From: Pleurodeles waltl | Lineage: Eukaryota > Chordata > Amphibia > Caudata > Salamandridae | NCBI RefSeq assembly: GCF_031143425.1 | Contig: NC_090440.1 | Coordinates: 1,269,683,123 to 1,269,747,122 of the forward strand | Length of the DNA stretch: 64,000 bases | Reading direction: 5' to 3' | Part shown: positions 19,491 to 30,976 of the stretch, piece by piece | How the letters are laid out: the number at the start of each line of letters is the position of its first letter | Position numbering within the stretch: the stretch's first letter is position 1 | Notes under the pieces: generated by a model | The model's database searches: none | What the model was told of the DNA's origin: nothing | The model's input: only the letters and a program-made list of their open reading frames with translations | Translations under genes and position numbers: made by a program

Positions 19491-21071
19491 TGTCTCTTCC
19501 AGACAGAGGTCACAGCAGCACTTGCAGTGTAGACCCTCTCCTGTTGAAGATCAGGTATCGAGTGATTGAACAGATAGAAAATGGCGGTCATGTCTGAGGC
19601 AGTGCGTACTGTCACCGCCGGCAACCATCGTCATTGGCTCCTGGGACCCATAGGGTCCAATGTTAACCATTGCAGAATTACGCAGTGGTCTTCGACCGCC
19701 TACTGCGACGGTGTACAACGCCAGCGCAGTTACCTCACATCCCATTGTCCCTCTTTACAGGTCAGGCAGCCGCCATTTCAGGGGCCCACATGGCTTAATT
19801 TTTAACTGCGTCACACATACCTAGGCCTTGCCTCAACACTCATACAGGCCAAATTCCGGATTATGATTCGTGTTCTGTATAAGCTGTGGGTACGTACCTC
19901 TGAGTTGGTTGACTCTGTGCTCGCTGTTGTCCTTCATAGGCACCATCCGCTGGGACATGTGAGGAGATGAAGGCATCCTCCGGTGTACAGACCGCTGGTG
20001 GATCTGTCGACAATGGAGGAAAGACGTGATCCTCACCTACAGGCTTGATCGTGCCACAGTCCTGGAACTGTGTGCCCAGCTGGAGCCAGACCTGATATCA
20101 GCTATCCGCCATCCCACAGGAATACCCCCTCTAGTGCAGGTGTTGTCAGTACTCCATTTCCTGGCAAGTGGGTCACTTCAAACAACAGTGGCCATAGCAT
20201 CAGGGATGTGTTTTCCTGTGTTTCCAACGTGTTGTCCAGAGTGTTGTCTGCCCTGCTGAAACACATGCGGAGCTACATCGTTTTCCCTCAGGTGGAGGAT
20301 TTGCCTACAGTGAAAGGTGATTTCTATGCCCTGGGACATATCTCCAACATCATAGGTGCCATTGATGGGACACATGTGGCTTTGGTACCCCCCGCAGGAG
20401 TGAACAGGTGTACAGAAACCGGAAGAGTTATCATTTGATGAATGTGCAGATGGTGTGTTTGGCAGACCAGTACATCTCCCATGTGAATGCCAAATTCCCT
20501 GGCTTAGTGCATGACGCTTACATCCTGCGGAGCAGCAGCATCCCTTATGTGATGGGTCAACTCCAGAGGCACCGTGTGTGGCTATTAGGTGAGCACCTGG
20601 AACTAAGTCAGTGGGCATGGTTGTCTGGGGTTATCCCTACAGGTTAGTGTGTGTCTAACAGTTGTCCCTCACCATTTGCAGGTGACTCTGGTTACCCCAA
20701 CCTGTCATGGCTACTGACCCCAGTGAGGAATCCCAGGACAAGGGCAGAGGAACGCTACAATGAGGACCATGGGCAGACTCGGAGGATTATAAAGTGGACC
20801 TTCGGCCTCCTGAAGGCCAGGTTCAGGTGCCTCCATATGACAGGTGGATCCCAATTCTACTCACCAAAGAAGGTGTGCCAGATCATTGTGGCCTGCTGTA
20901 TGCTTCACAACTTAGCTTTGAGACCACAGATGCCTTTTCTGCAGGAGGATGATCCAGATGGAGGTGTTGTGGCAGCTGTGGAGCCTGTGGACAGTGAAGA
21001 CGAGGAAGCAGAAGAAGAGGACATCGACAACAGGAACTCGGTTATCCTGCAATACTTCCATTGAGACACAG

Positions 21072-21181
21072 GTAAGAATACAAACCTGCCTACTACATGT
21101 ACTTTAACACTACTACCTCTCTCTGTCGTTTTCACCCGGTGTATGGTCACTGAGTTGTCACTTTCCCTTACGATTTCACAG
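21072..21181 (+). other. Predicted 110-nt intron just after the nuclease stop codon
   Basis: Donor CACAG|GTAAGA lies 7 bases after the TGA of the nuclease, and an acceptor ATTTCACAG|ATGTGG follows. The donor is conserved in C and D (GACACAGGTAAGA), and acceptor-like TTTCACAG is at the matching place in both. It is a 3' untranslated intron if used; splicing is a prediction. Confidence 0.5.
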
Positions 21182-21346
21182 ATGTGGGTCTCACTGTATG
21201 CCATCTGCTTTGTTTCCCCATGGACTAAAGCTGTGTGACATAGGTATGTTGACATTACAATTGAAAGAGCATTTTGACACTGTAATTGGTAATACACTAT
21301 TTCGAAATCACAGACAGACTCCTGATTGTTTTGTGCTTTAAGGGTG

Positions 21347-21352
21347 TTTATT
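21347..21352 (-). terminator. Polyadenylation signal of Myb1, copy A
   Basis: AATAAA on the minus strand, in the context CACTTAAATAAACACCCTT-like, conserved at the same place in C, D and both B units. It lies about 190 bases past the Myb1 stop codon. Confidence 0.65.
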
Positions 21353-21538
21353 TAAGTGCTCAATATTGGAGGGGGTTGTAAAATGGTGAGGGGTGATGGT
21401 GGAGGAATGTCCATGGCAGAGTCCAGTCTATGAGTCTCACAGATGCATTGCCCAAATGGGCATAGGAAGTGAGGCTGGGGCAGTTTGAGGATGGACAGGG
21501 TGACAAGGTGGGACAGAAGGATGACATTCAGGGTGGTC

Positions 21539-23030
21539 TCATTTCTTGGCGTGGGTCTTGGCATTGTTCTCTGTCTTTGTCCTGGATCTCAGGGACCATT
21601 TGCAGGGTGGTTCTCCATCTGCAGGGGGTGGGGTGCTGGTGTGGTGGTCCTGTGGCGGTACCTCCTGTCCACTAGCGCCGGTGGAGGTGGTGGGCGTTCA
21701 TTGTCCAGGCTAGTGTCAGGGGCCCCTTGTTGTGCCACAGTGTCCCTCCTGGTGTTGAGTACTTCTTTCAGCACCCCTACGATGGTGCTCAGGGTGGAAT
21801 TGATGGATTTTAGTTCCTCGCTGAAGCCCAAATACTGTTCCTCCTGCAGGCGCTGGGTCTCCTGAAACTTGGCAAGTACCGTTGCCATCGTCTCCTGTGA
21901 ATGGTGGTAGGCTCCCATGATGTTGGAGAGGGTCTCGTGGAGAGTGGGTTCCCTTGGCCTGTCCTCCCCCTGTTGCACAGCAGCCCTCCCAGTTCCCCTG
22001 TGTTCCTGTGACTCCGTCCCCTGGAACGTGTGCCCACTGCCACTGCCCCCAGGTCCCTGTTGTTGTTGGGGTGTTGGGTTGGCCTGGGTTCCCTGTAGTG
22101 GTGGACACACTGCTGATTGACGTGTCCTGGGGACGGAGGTATGGGCCCGCTGGGTGGGTGCTGTGCTGGTGTTTCCAGAGGGGGGAAGCTCTGTGGTGGC
22201 CTGTGAATGTGTCAGGGGAACCGACTGTTTAGAGGTCCCCGATGGGCCGGCTGCTCATCTAGATCCAGATGGACAGAGCTGCTGTCATCACTGTGGGCCT
22301 CTTCTGTCGGTGGTGTGGACATGTGTGGACCCTCTTGTGCAGTGACGTTAGGTAGGGGTCCTGCAGGGGTATAAAAGGATGTTTATTACATTTGTGTGTG
22401 CCATGGTGTGCAATGGGTGGGTGACCCTGTACCTTGTGTGATGGTGGTTTAGGGGGGTGTATGGGTATGTGCAGTGGCCATGCTTTGGTGATGGGTGTCC
22501 ATGCTTTGTTGTTGCATGCAGGGCTTGGTGTTATGATGTATGGTTTGTGATGTTGGGACATTTGTGAGGAGTTGGAGTGATGGGGGTGAGGGTGGGGTTA
22601 TGTGATAGCATGCAAGTAGGGTGGGGGATGTAATAGTTAAGAGTTGACTTACCAGAGTCCATTCCTCCACCTACTCCTGCGAGGCCCTCAGGATGCAGAA
22701 TCGCCAAGACCTGCTCCTCCAATGTTGTTAGGTGTGGGGGAGGAGGTGGGGGTCCGCCGCCAGTCCGCTGAACCGCAAGGTGGTGTCTTGAGACCACAGA
22801 ACGCACCTTCCCCCATAGGTCGTTCCACCTCTTCCTGATGTCATCCCTATTTCTTGGGTGCTGTCCCACTGCGTTAACTCTGTCCACTATTCTGCGCCAT
22901 AGCTCCATCTTCCTAGCTATGGAGGTGTGCTGCACTGTGTTCCGAATAGCTGTGGCTCTACCCAGATGATTTCCTCCACCATGACCCTGAGCTCCTCCTC
23001 AGAGAACGTGGGGTGTCTTTGCCGTGCCAT
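21539..23030 (-). pseudogene. Myb1 gene (MYPOP-like Myb/SANT protein), copy A
   Basis: Exon 1 (22653-23030) starts MARQRHPTFSEEELRVMVEE and carries a Myb/SANT-like domain with a VNAVGQHPRNRDDIRKRWND helix region and a proline run after TGGG. This order recalls the Myb-related 'partner of profilin' proteins. Exon 2 (21539-22360) holds acidic DDSSSVHLD, a Gln/Gly-rich linker, a predicted coiled coil (MATVLAKFQETQRLQEEQYLGF...) and a basic end SLRSRTKTENNAKTHAKK. The splice donor CTCTG|GTAAGT and acceptor CCCCTGCAG are intact. A 1-bp loss near residue 30 (GTQ, then a stop in the wrong frame) and further frame changes in exon 2 make it a pseudogene. When intact it would be about 400 residues and probably nuclear. 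Confidence 0.8.
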
Positions 23031-23591
23031 GGGGTGGTGTGGGTGATGTGTGGGGTGGTGTGTGTAGTGATAAGTGGGTGATATTTAGTGGTGTGTTGTG
23101 TGAGGTGTGTGGAAGTTATGTGGGTGATGGTATTGTGTGCCTATGGATGCTTGGTGGTAGTTTGTAGTGTCTCTCTCTGTAATTTTGTCATAGGGGTTTG
23201 TGGGTGATGTGGGTGTGTGTTTTATATTGTAATGGGTGTGTGGGAGTGGTGTGTGTATGTGTATCAGGTGTGTGTATTTGGAATTGTCCAATGTGGTAGT
23301 GTTTTGTAAAAGTGTGTGTATTTTGAGCGCGGCGTTGTGTACCGCCAATGGAATACCGCGCTTGAAAGATCGCCATGTGGATTCGTGTGTCGTGATAGTG
23401 TGGGCGTATTTCTGTTGGCGTGACGGTGGAGGTTTTGTTTTCGCCAGTTTATCGCTGACCTTTAGTGTGGCGGACTTCTGTGGGTACCTCAATTTTGGCG
23501 GATTCCGAGCAGTGGGTTGTAATTGCTGTGGTGGAATTCCGCAGCCGCGGTGGTGTGTTGGTGGTCTTCTGCACGGCGGTAAGTGGCTTTT

Positions 23592-23615
23592 ACCGCCAAT
23601 GTTGTAATGAGGGCC
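23592..23615 (-). repeat. Terminal inverted repeat, copy A, Myb1 end
   Basis: On the minus strand it reads GGCCCTCATTACAACATTGG, the family consensus also seen at the start of C. It is flanked by AAA at 23616-23618, matching the AAA on the other side. Confidence 0.8.
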
Positions 23616-23724
23616 AAAGTCTCTTCACAATTTAAAAAATGTATTTCTCTAACAAATGGAGGTTTTCCATTTTAGTACATCAGATTATATAATTCCATTG
23701 AGATGCATTTTTTAGGAGACAGAG

Positions 23725-24355
23725 GGGGTCATTCTGACCTTTGCGGTCCATGACCGCCATGGCGGAGTACGACGGAAGCACCGCCAACAGGCTGGCGGTG
23801 CTTCCTGGGCGATTCTGACCGCGGCTGTAAAGCCGCGGTCGGAAAAGGGAAGCCGGCGGTTTCCCGCCGGTTTCCCGCCGGTTTCCCGCTGGCCCAGGGA
23901 ACCTGCCATGGCGGCGCTGCTTGCAGCACCGCCATGGGGATTCCGACCGCCTTCCCGCCAGCCTGTTTCTGGCAGTGTCCACCGCCAGAACCAGGATGGC
24001 GGAAATGGGGGCCGTGGGGCCCCTGTGGGCCCCTGCACTGCCCATGTCACTGGCATGGGCAGTGCAGGGGCCCCCTAACAGGGCCCCACAAAGATTTTCA
24101 CTGTCTGCTTAGCAGACAGTGAAAATCGCGACGGGTGCCACTGCACCCGTCGCACCTCCTCAACTCCGCCGGCTCCATTCCGAGCCGGCTTCATTGTTGA
24201 AGGGGCTGTCCCGCTGGGCCGGGCGGCGGTCTTCTGGCGGTCGCCCGCCGGCCGCGCGGGAAAGCCGGAATGGCCGCCGAGGTCTTTTGACCGCGGTGCG
24301 GTCTTTCGGCAGGAACCGCTTGGCGGGCAGCGACCGCCGCGGTCAGAATGACCGC
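23725..24355. mobile_element. GC-rich miniature element with palindromic ends
   Basis: The ends GGGGTCATTCTGACC and, inverted, GCGGTCATTCTGACC match at 14 of 15 positions, and both sides are flanked by CAGAG (23720-23724 and 24356-24360). The 631-bp interior is CpG-rich and full of GGCGG/CCGCC, with self-complementary stretches and no coding content. A 5-bp duplication does not fit PIF/Harbinger, so the superfamily is open. It sits 105 bases from the end of copy A. Confidence 0.75.
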
Positions 24356-24360
24356 CAGAG

Positions 24361-25677
24361 TTTTCCAAGATGAATTTAGAAACATTAGTGTCCTCCCCAC
24401 ATCTCTGAGTAGCTTGTTGTTATACATGACAATATAGCCTGCTAAATAAAACACAAGGGACATTTTTGTACAGCACCCACCCCATGAACATGTGTTTGTC
24501 TAAGTGCGTTCATGTGTGACAATGAATAAAAAAGAGGCAAGGCAACATAAAACATTTGCCTAGGATTACACTTTTTTGTCAAGCAGGGAAGGCAGGACTG
24601 ATCTCAGCTTTTACACTGTGCAATTCAACCACTAGATGTATAGTTATTTCCCAGTATTGTTTTACATCACAACTTAATGTGTTGTCTTTAATGCTTAATG
24701 TGAGTGCATTAGATGAGAGAGTAGATGGCAGAAAGAGCCGATGCCTCGTCGAGGTTTGGCTTCTTTTGGCCTCAAGGATCGAAGAAAATGTCAGGCTGAA
24801 CCAGGCATCCGTGTCAAGGTTGGCTTGATCCTTCAGTGGCTCATTCACCTCTGTCACATACTTAAAATTAATAGGACATAGGCATAGGAGGGACATTTTA
24901 TGACCAAAATGGTAAAGCAGGAATACCAATACCACCCTACAGGACTCCTTGTTTCAAAGCTGATAACTTTCTCACTTCAAGACTGGGTGTTCTCTTCACA
25001 TAGGTAAAATCAAAGGATTGTTTAGTTAAAGTCCTGTGATTTTATGATATACTTACCATGATTATTTAGTCTGACTTGTGTTCTTCCAATTTCTGTTAGA
25101 AAAAAGGAGCATGGAAACATATTCATAAAGTTATTGTCCAAGATCACACAGGTGCATAAGGGGAGGCGAGGATTAATAAAATTCATATCTTCTAGTTCCA
25201 TAATTACTTACTTGCTACACACGAAGGATGTGACTAGGCTTTAATAGAGATCATAACTGGCATATTTTGGCAAAGTGGAAAAGCTAGGAATAAACATCAA
25301 AGCTCATGGTGTCATGGCTGAAACGCTTTTATTGTACCATGATTATCAGGGGAGGTTGGGTGTTTGTTCTTGCCACTTCAGTGAATTGTACACCAGTCTT
25401 TGTCAAGTATATTTTTATAGCACTCTGTACCGAAACTGAGCCCATTTCTAAGCATTCCTAATGTTTATAAATAAAATGCAAAATGCATAAGCAGATTATG
25501 AGGCATAAGATGCTACTAATTCATTCCATTTCAATATTTAAGTTACTTCCTTTGTACACTTGACTCCAACAGTGAGCAACAGCAATCAGAGAAGGCATAC
25601 TTCAGTATGTACTACAGGGATAGCAACTCAAATACAGCTTAACACAATATTGGTAAATATATGTCTCTCCTAGAGAC
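24361..25677. other. No recognisable gene or repeat
   Basis: This is AT-leaning, unique-looking sequence separating copy A with its neighbouring miniature element from copy C. Frames reach at most 118 codons (minus, 24579-24935), without family motifs. Confidence 0.4.
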
Positions 25678-26286
25678 TAGGGCCCTCATTACAACATTGG
25701 CGGTAAATCCCACTTACCACTGTGCAGAAGACAGCCAAAACACCACTGCGGCAGCGGAATTCCGCTACAGCTATTACGACCCACAGCTCGGAATCCGCCA
25801 AAATCTAGACACCCACACAAGTCGCCACACCAAAGGTCAGTGATAAACTGCCGATAACAAAACCTCCACCGTCATGCCAACAGGAATACGCGCACACTAT
25901 CACGACCCACGAATCCACGCGGTGGTCTTTCAACCGCGGTATTCCATTGGCGGCACACACCGCCGTGCTCAAAATACACACACATGTACAAAACACAACC
26001 ACATTGGACAGTTTGAAATACATACAGTACACCTGATACACATACCCACACCACTCCCACACACCCAATACAATATAAAACACACACCCACATCACCCAC
26101 AAACCCTTACTACCAAAATTGAGAATGAAGCACAGAGAGAGAGAGACACCACCATCAACAAACTAGCATCTACAGGCACACAACACCATCACTCACACAA
26201 CATCCACCCACCTCATACAACACACACAAACACATCCCCTCACACATTACAACACACGCCACCCCACACATCACCCACACGACCCC

Positions 26287-27808
26287 ATGGCACCGCAAAG
26301 ACACCCCAGGATCTCTGAGGAGGAGCTCAGGGTCATGGTGGAGGAAATCATCCGGGTAGAGCCACAGCTATTTGGATCACAGGTGTAGCACACCTCCATT
26401 GCTAGGAAGATGGAGCTATGGCGCAGAATAGTGGACAGGGTCAACGCAGTGGGACAGCATCCAAGAACACGGGGTGACATCAGGAAGAGGTGGAACGACC
26501 TACGGGGGAAGGTGCGTTCTGTGGTCTCAAGATAGCAGATTGCAGTTCAGAGGACTGGCGGCAGACCCCCACCTCCTCCCCCACAACTAACAACATGGGA
26601 GGTGCAGGTCTTGGCTATACTGCATCCTGAGGGCCTCGCAGGAGTAGCTGGAGGAATGGACTCTGGTAAGTCAAATCTTAACTATTACATCCCCCACCCT
26701 ACCTGCATGCTATCACATACCCCCACCCTCACCCTCACCCCCATCACTCCAACACCTCACAAATGTCCCACTATCACAAACCACCCAACCCAACACCAAG
26801 CCCTGCATGCAACACCAAAGCATGGACACCCATCACCAAAGCATGTCCACTACAGATACCCACACAGATCCCCAAACCAAATATCACACAAGGTCCTAGA
26901 CAAGAATGTAAGCACTGGGGTACAGGGTCACCCTCCCATTGCACACAATGGCACACACAGATGCAATAATCATGCCTTTACACCCCTGCAGGACCCCTAC
27001 CCAACATCACCGGACAGGAGGTTTCAGACATGCCCACTCCACCCACAGAAGAGGCCCACAGTGATGACAGCAGCTCTGTCCAACTGGATCTAGATGACCA
27101 GCCCGGCCCATCTGGAACCTCGGGACAGTCAGTTCCCACACACTGGCACATACCACCACAGAGAGCCTCCCCCATCAGAAAACACCAGCACAGCACCCAC
27201 CCAGCGGGCCCATACCTCTTTCCCCAGGACACGCCAAGCAGCAGTGTGTCCACCACTAGAGGGAACCCAGGCAAACCCACAAACCCATGAACATCAGGGA
27301 CCTGGGGGCAGTGGCACACGGTTCAGGGGACAGAGGCACAGGAAAACAGGGGAACTGGGAGGACTGCTGTCCGACAGGGGAAGGACAGGCCCAGGGAATG
27401 CCCTCTCCACGCGGCCCTCTCCAATATCATGGGAGCGTACCATCATTCCCAGGAGACAATGGCAACAGTACTGGCCAAGTTTCAGAGACCTAGCGGCTGC
27501 AGGAGGAACAGTATTTGGGGATCAGGGAGGAACTCAAGTCCATCAACACCACCCTGGTCACCATTGTAGGGGTGCTGAAGCACCTTGTGAACACCAGGAG
27601 GGACACTGTGGCACAACAAGGGGCCCTTGACACTAGCCTCGATGATGAACTGCCCACCACCTCTGCCGGCGCTAGTGGACAGAAGGCACCGGCACAGGAC
27701 CACAACACCAGCACCCCACCCCCTGCAGATGGAGAACCACCCTGCAAATGGTCCCTGAGATCCAGGACAAAGACAGAGAACAATGCCAAGACACCCGCCA
27801 AGAAATGA
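26287..27808 (+). pseudogene. Myb1 gene (MYPOP-like Myb/SANT protein), copy C
   Basis: Exon 1 (26287-26665) opens MAPQRHPRISEEELRVMVEE and would encode the Myb/SANT-like domain, followed by TGG and a proline run. TAG within GSQV*HTS and a second TAG in SR*QIAVQ end the reading early. Exon 2 begins at 26992 after acceptor CACCCCTGCAG. It contains DDSSSVQLDLDDQPGPSGTS, a coiled-coil stretch in shifted frames, and in the correct frame REELKSINTTLVTIVGVL... through SLRSRTKTENNAKTPAKK to the TGA at 27806. At least two nonsense changes and one frameshift show it is inactive. It converges on the nuclease, with about 480 bases between the two stop codons. Confidence 0.8.
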
Positions 27809-27993
27809 GACCACCCTGAATGTCATCCTTCTGTCCCACTTCGTCACACCGTCCATCCTTAAACTGCCCTAGCTCCACTTCCTATGCCCCTTTGGACAAT
27901 GCACCTGTGAGACAAATAACTAGACTCTGCCATGGACATTCCTCCACCATCACCCCTGGCCATTTTACAACCCCCTCCACTAATTTGCACTTA

Positions 27994-27999
27994 AATAAA
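27994..27999 (+). terminator. Polyadenylation signal of Myb1, copy C
   Basis: AATAAA within CACTTAAATAAACACCCTT, about 190 bases after the Myb1 stop and before the convergent nuclease 3' end. Confidence 0.65.
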
Positions 28000-30976
28000 C
28001 ACCCTTGAATCACCAAACTATCTGGAGTCAGTCTGTGCTTTCACAAATGTGTATTTGCAATAACTGAGGAAAATAGCAATGTCAATTGTATTGTCAACAT
28101 ACCTATGTCACACAGCTTTAGTCCATGAGGTAACATAGCAGAGGTCCCACAGTGGGACCCACATCTGTGAAATGGAAAGGCAAAGTGACAGGTCAGGGTC
28201 CATACACTGGGTGAAAGTGACAGACATATGATAGGTCTAACAATTGTATGAGATGTAAGAGGCAGTGATGTCTTCTTACCTGTGTCTCACTGGAAGTATT
28301 GCTGGATCACGTTGTTTCTGTTGTCTATATCCACTTCTTCTGCCTCCTCTTCTTCACTGTCCACAGGCTCCACAGCTGCCACAAGACCTCCTTCTGGACC
28401 ATCCTCCTGCAGAAAAGGCACCTGTCATCGCAAAGCCAAGTTGTGCAGCATACAGCAGGCCATGATGATCTGGCACACCTTCTTTGGTGAGTAGTACAGA
28501 GAACCACCTGTCATATGGAGGCACCGGAAACCTGGCCTTCAGGAGGCTGAAGGATCTTTCTCTAATCCTTCTAGTTCACCCATGTGCCTCATTGTAGCAT
28601 TCCCCTGCCCTTGTCCTGGGATTTCTCACTTTGGTCAGTAGCCATGACAGGTTTGGGTACCCAGAGTCACTTGCAAATGTTGAGGTCAACTGTTAGACAC
28701 ACACTAACCCGTAGGGACAAGCCCAGACAACTATTCACACTGTATAGGGTCCTTGTCCTCACCTGTTAGCCACACATGGTGCCTCTGGAGTTGCCCCATC
28801 ACATAAGGGATGCTGCTATTCCTCAGAATGTATGCGCCATGCACTGAACCAGGAAACATGGCGTTGACATGGAAGATGTACTGGTCGTCCAAACACACCA
28901 TCTGCACATTCATTGAATGGTAGCTCTTCCGGTTTCTGTACACCTGTTCACTCTTGCAGGGGGTACCAATCCCACATGTGTCCCATCAATGGCATCTATG
29001 ATGTTGGAGATATGTCCCAGGGCATAGAAGTCACCTTTCACTGTGGGCAAATCCTCCACCTGAGGGAAAACGATGTAGCTGCGCATGTGTTTCAGCAGGG
29101 CAGACAACACTCTGGCCAATACGTTTGAGAACATAGGCTGGAACATCCCTGATGGACTTGCCACTGTTGTTTGAAATGGCCCACTTGCCAGGAAATGGAG
29201 TACTGACAGGACCTGCACTAGAGGGGGGTTTCCTGTGGGATGGCAGATAGCTGACATCAGGTCTAGTTCCAACTGGGCACACAGTTCCTGGATTGTGGCA
29301 CGATCAAGTCTGTTGATGACTATTACATGTCTCTCTTCCATTGTCGACAGGTCCACCAGCGGTCTGTACACCGGAGGATACCGCCATCTCCTCACCTGCC
29401 CCAGCGGACGTGCCCTATGGATGAGAACAGCGAGCACAGAGTCAGCCAACACTTAGGTGGTAAAAAAAAAAATGTATTGCACACATTTGTCAATCTGAAT
29501 CCACTATGTGCCTGTCTCTGTGTGTATGCAAGGCCTAGATATGTGTGACGCATTTAAAAATAATGCCATGTGGCCCTCCGAAATGGTGTCTGCCTGCCCT
29601 GTAATGTGGGACAAGGAGATATGAGGTAACTGCGCTGGCGTTGTACACCGTCGCGGTAGGTGGTCGAAGACCAGGGCGCAATCCTGCATTGGTTAACATT
29701 GGGCCCTATGGGTCCCAGGAGCCAATGACGATGTACGTTTGCGGTGACGATACGCACCGCCGCGGACGTGACTGCCATTTTCTGTCTGTTCACTCACTTG
29801 ATACCTAACCTTCGACAGGAGAAAGGGGAAAGGTCCTCTGCCTTCACTTCGGAGGAGTTGGAGAAGTTAGTGGATGGGGTCCTCCCCCAGTACACACTAC
29901 TCTACGGTCCTCCAGACAAACAGGTGAGTACACTGTGAGCATGTTGTATGGGCAATGCCTTTCTGGAGTGGTGTGGATGGAAGATACGGGGGGACTGAGG
30001 CCTGCATGAGCGGACTGTGAGTGTATGTGCATCAGGGCAAGGGTGGGAACGTGGGACAATGAGTGTGACGGTCCGGACGGTTAAAGTTTTTCCTTTTCGC
30101 CTGTACTATTCCTCTAGGTCGGCACCCACCAGAAGAAGGATATTTGGCGTGCCATCGCCAAGGACGCCCGGACCATAGGAATCCACCACAGACGGAGCAC
30201 CCACAGCCGTAAAAGATGGGAGGACATTCGCCGCTGGAGCAACAAGACAGCGGAGGCCCAGCTGGGGATGGCCTCCCAACATTGGAGGGGTGCCTGTCGC
30301 ACCATGACCCCCCTGATGTTCTGGATCCTGGCGGTGGCGTATCCGGAGTTGGATAGGCGCTTGACGGTATCACAGCAGCCACAAGGGGGTGAGTGCCGTC
30401 ACATCCATCTGACTCTTCGCGCATTAGGAGGTGTCTGGTTGGGGGAGGTGGGCAGTGGGTTACCCTAGGCCAGGGCAAGCTTTGTAGGCAAGGACTCTTT
30501 GTGAGGCAGGCTATGTGGCACCAGTGGTAAGAGCCATCTACACCTAGTCAGGCTCCTGTGACTTCCATGTGTGCAGCAATCGAGCATAGGCCTTGTACCC
30601 CATGTCCCTGTGATTAATTAGGGAACTCTAAGTGCATGGCATAGTGCAGAGGGCTGCTGTGTCTGTAGTGTCTGCCAACGGTAGCGGTATTGCGTGCATT
30701 GAACATGTCTTTCTTCTTCCCCCCCCGTTTTTGTCATCTCCATGTTCTTGTGTGCATTAGCATCATAAGGCGGAGGAGCAGTGCCACCGGAGCAGGAGGG
30801 AGCTGCATCCCACATGGCCCTGGAGGGCAAGACAACGGAGTCTGAAGTCACCAGTGGTATGGAGGGCAAGGGGAGCTCCACGGCGGGGACAGGAGCAGAG
30901 ACCAGCGACACCGACTCCTCCTCTGATGGGAGCTCCCTTGCAGTGGTGGGCCCCTCTGTGCCCACCGCATCTACAG

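Larger units (their letters stand above)
17274..21064 (+). pseudogene. HARBI1-like DDE nuclease, copy A
   Basis: Exon 1 (17274-17356, 83 nt) starts ATG and reads MEPELQI, then LLLYQEDERRQRRP, ending CCACA|GTGAGT. Exon 2 (19940-20588) follows acceptor CCTTCATAG; the phases agree. It carries LDRATVLELCAQLEPDL, LSVLHFLASGS, SYIVFPQVEDLPTVKG, the first catalytic Asp in GAIDGTHVAL, NRKSYHLMNVQM and the second in VHDAYIL. Exon 3 (20682-21064) holds [17 protein letters not shown] and the third-residue block, here RRIIKWTFGLLKARF: the catalytic Glu is Lys. It ends with LHNLAL and an acidic tail. Lesions: 2-bp loss after MEERR, TGA before RHPPVYR, frameshift near 20220, frameshift near 20395, Glu to Lys. 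Expected length when intact is about 370 residues, near that of human HARBI1. Intron 1 encloses Myb2 on the other strand. Confidence 0.85.
16959..23615 (-). mobile_element. Harbinger copy A (three-gene family, inverted, 6.66 kb)
   Basis: The ends are GGTGGTCATTACAACCCTGG at the low coordinate and, read inward from the other side, GGCCCTCATTACAACATTGG. They are flanked by AAA at 16956-16958 and 23616-23618. Orientation is opposite to C, B and D: the Myb1 end is at 23.6 kb and the nuclease-exon-1 end at 17.0 kb. It carries Myb1 (minus), a four-exon nuclease (plus), a Myb2 gene (minus) that lost its middle, and short versions of the tandem arrays. It is shorter than C mainly because about 1.9 kb of Myb2 is gone. 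All three genes are broken. Confidence 0.85.
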
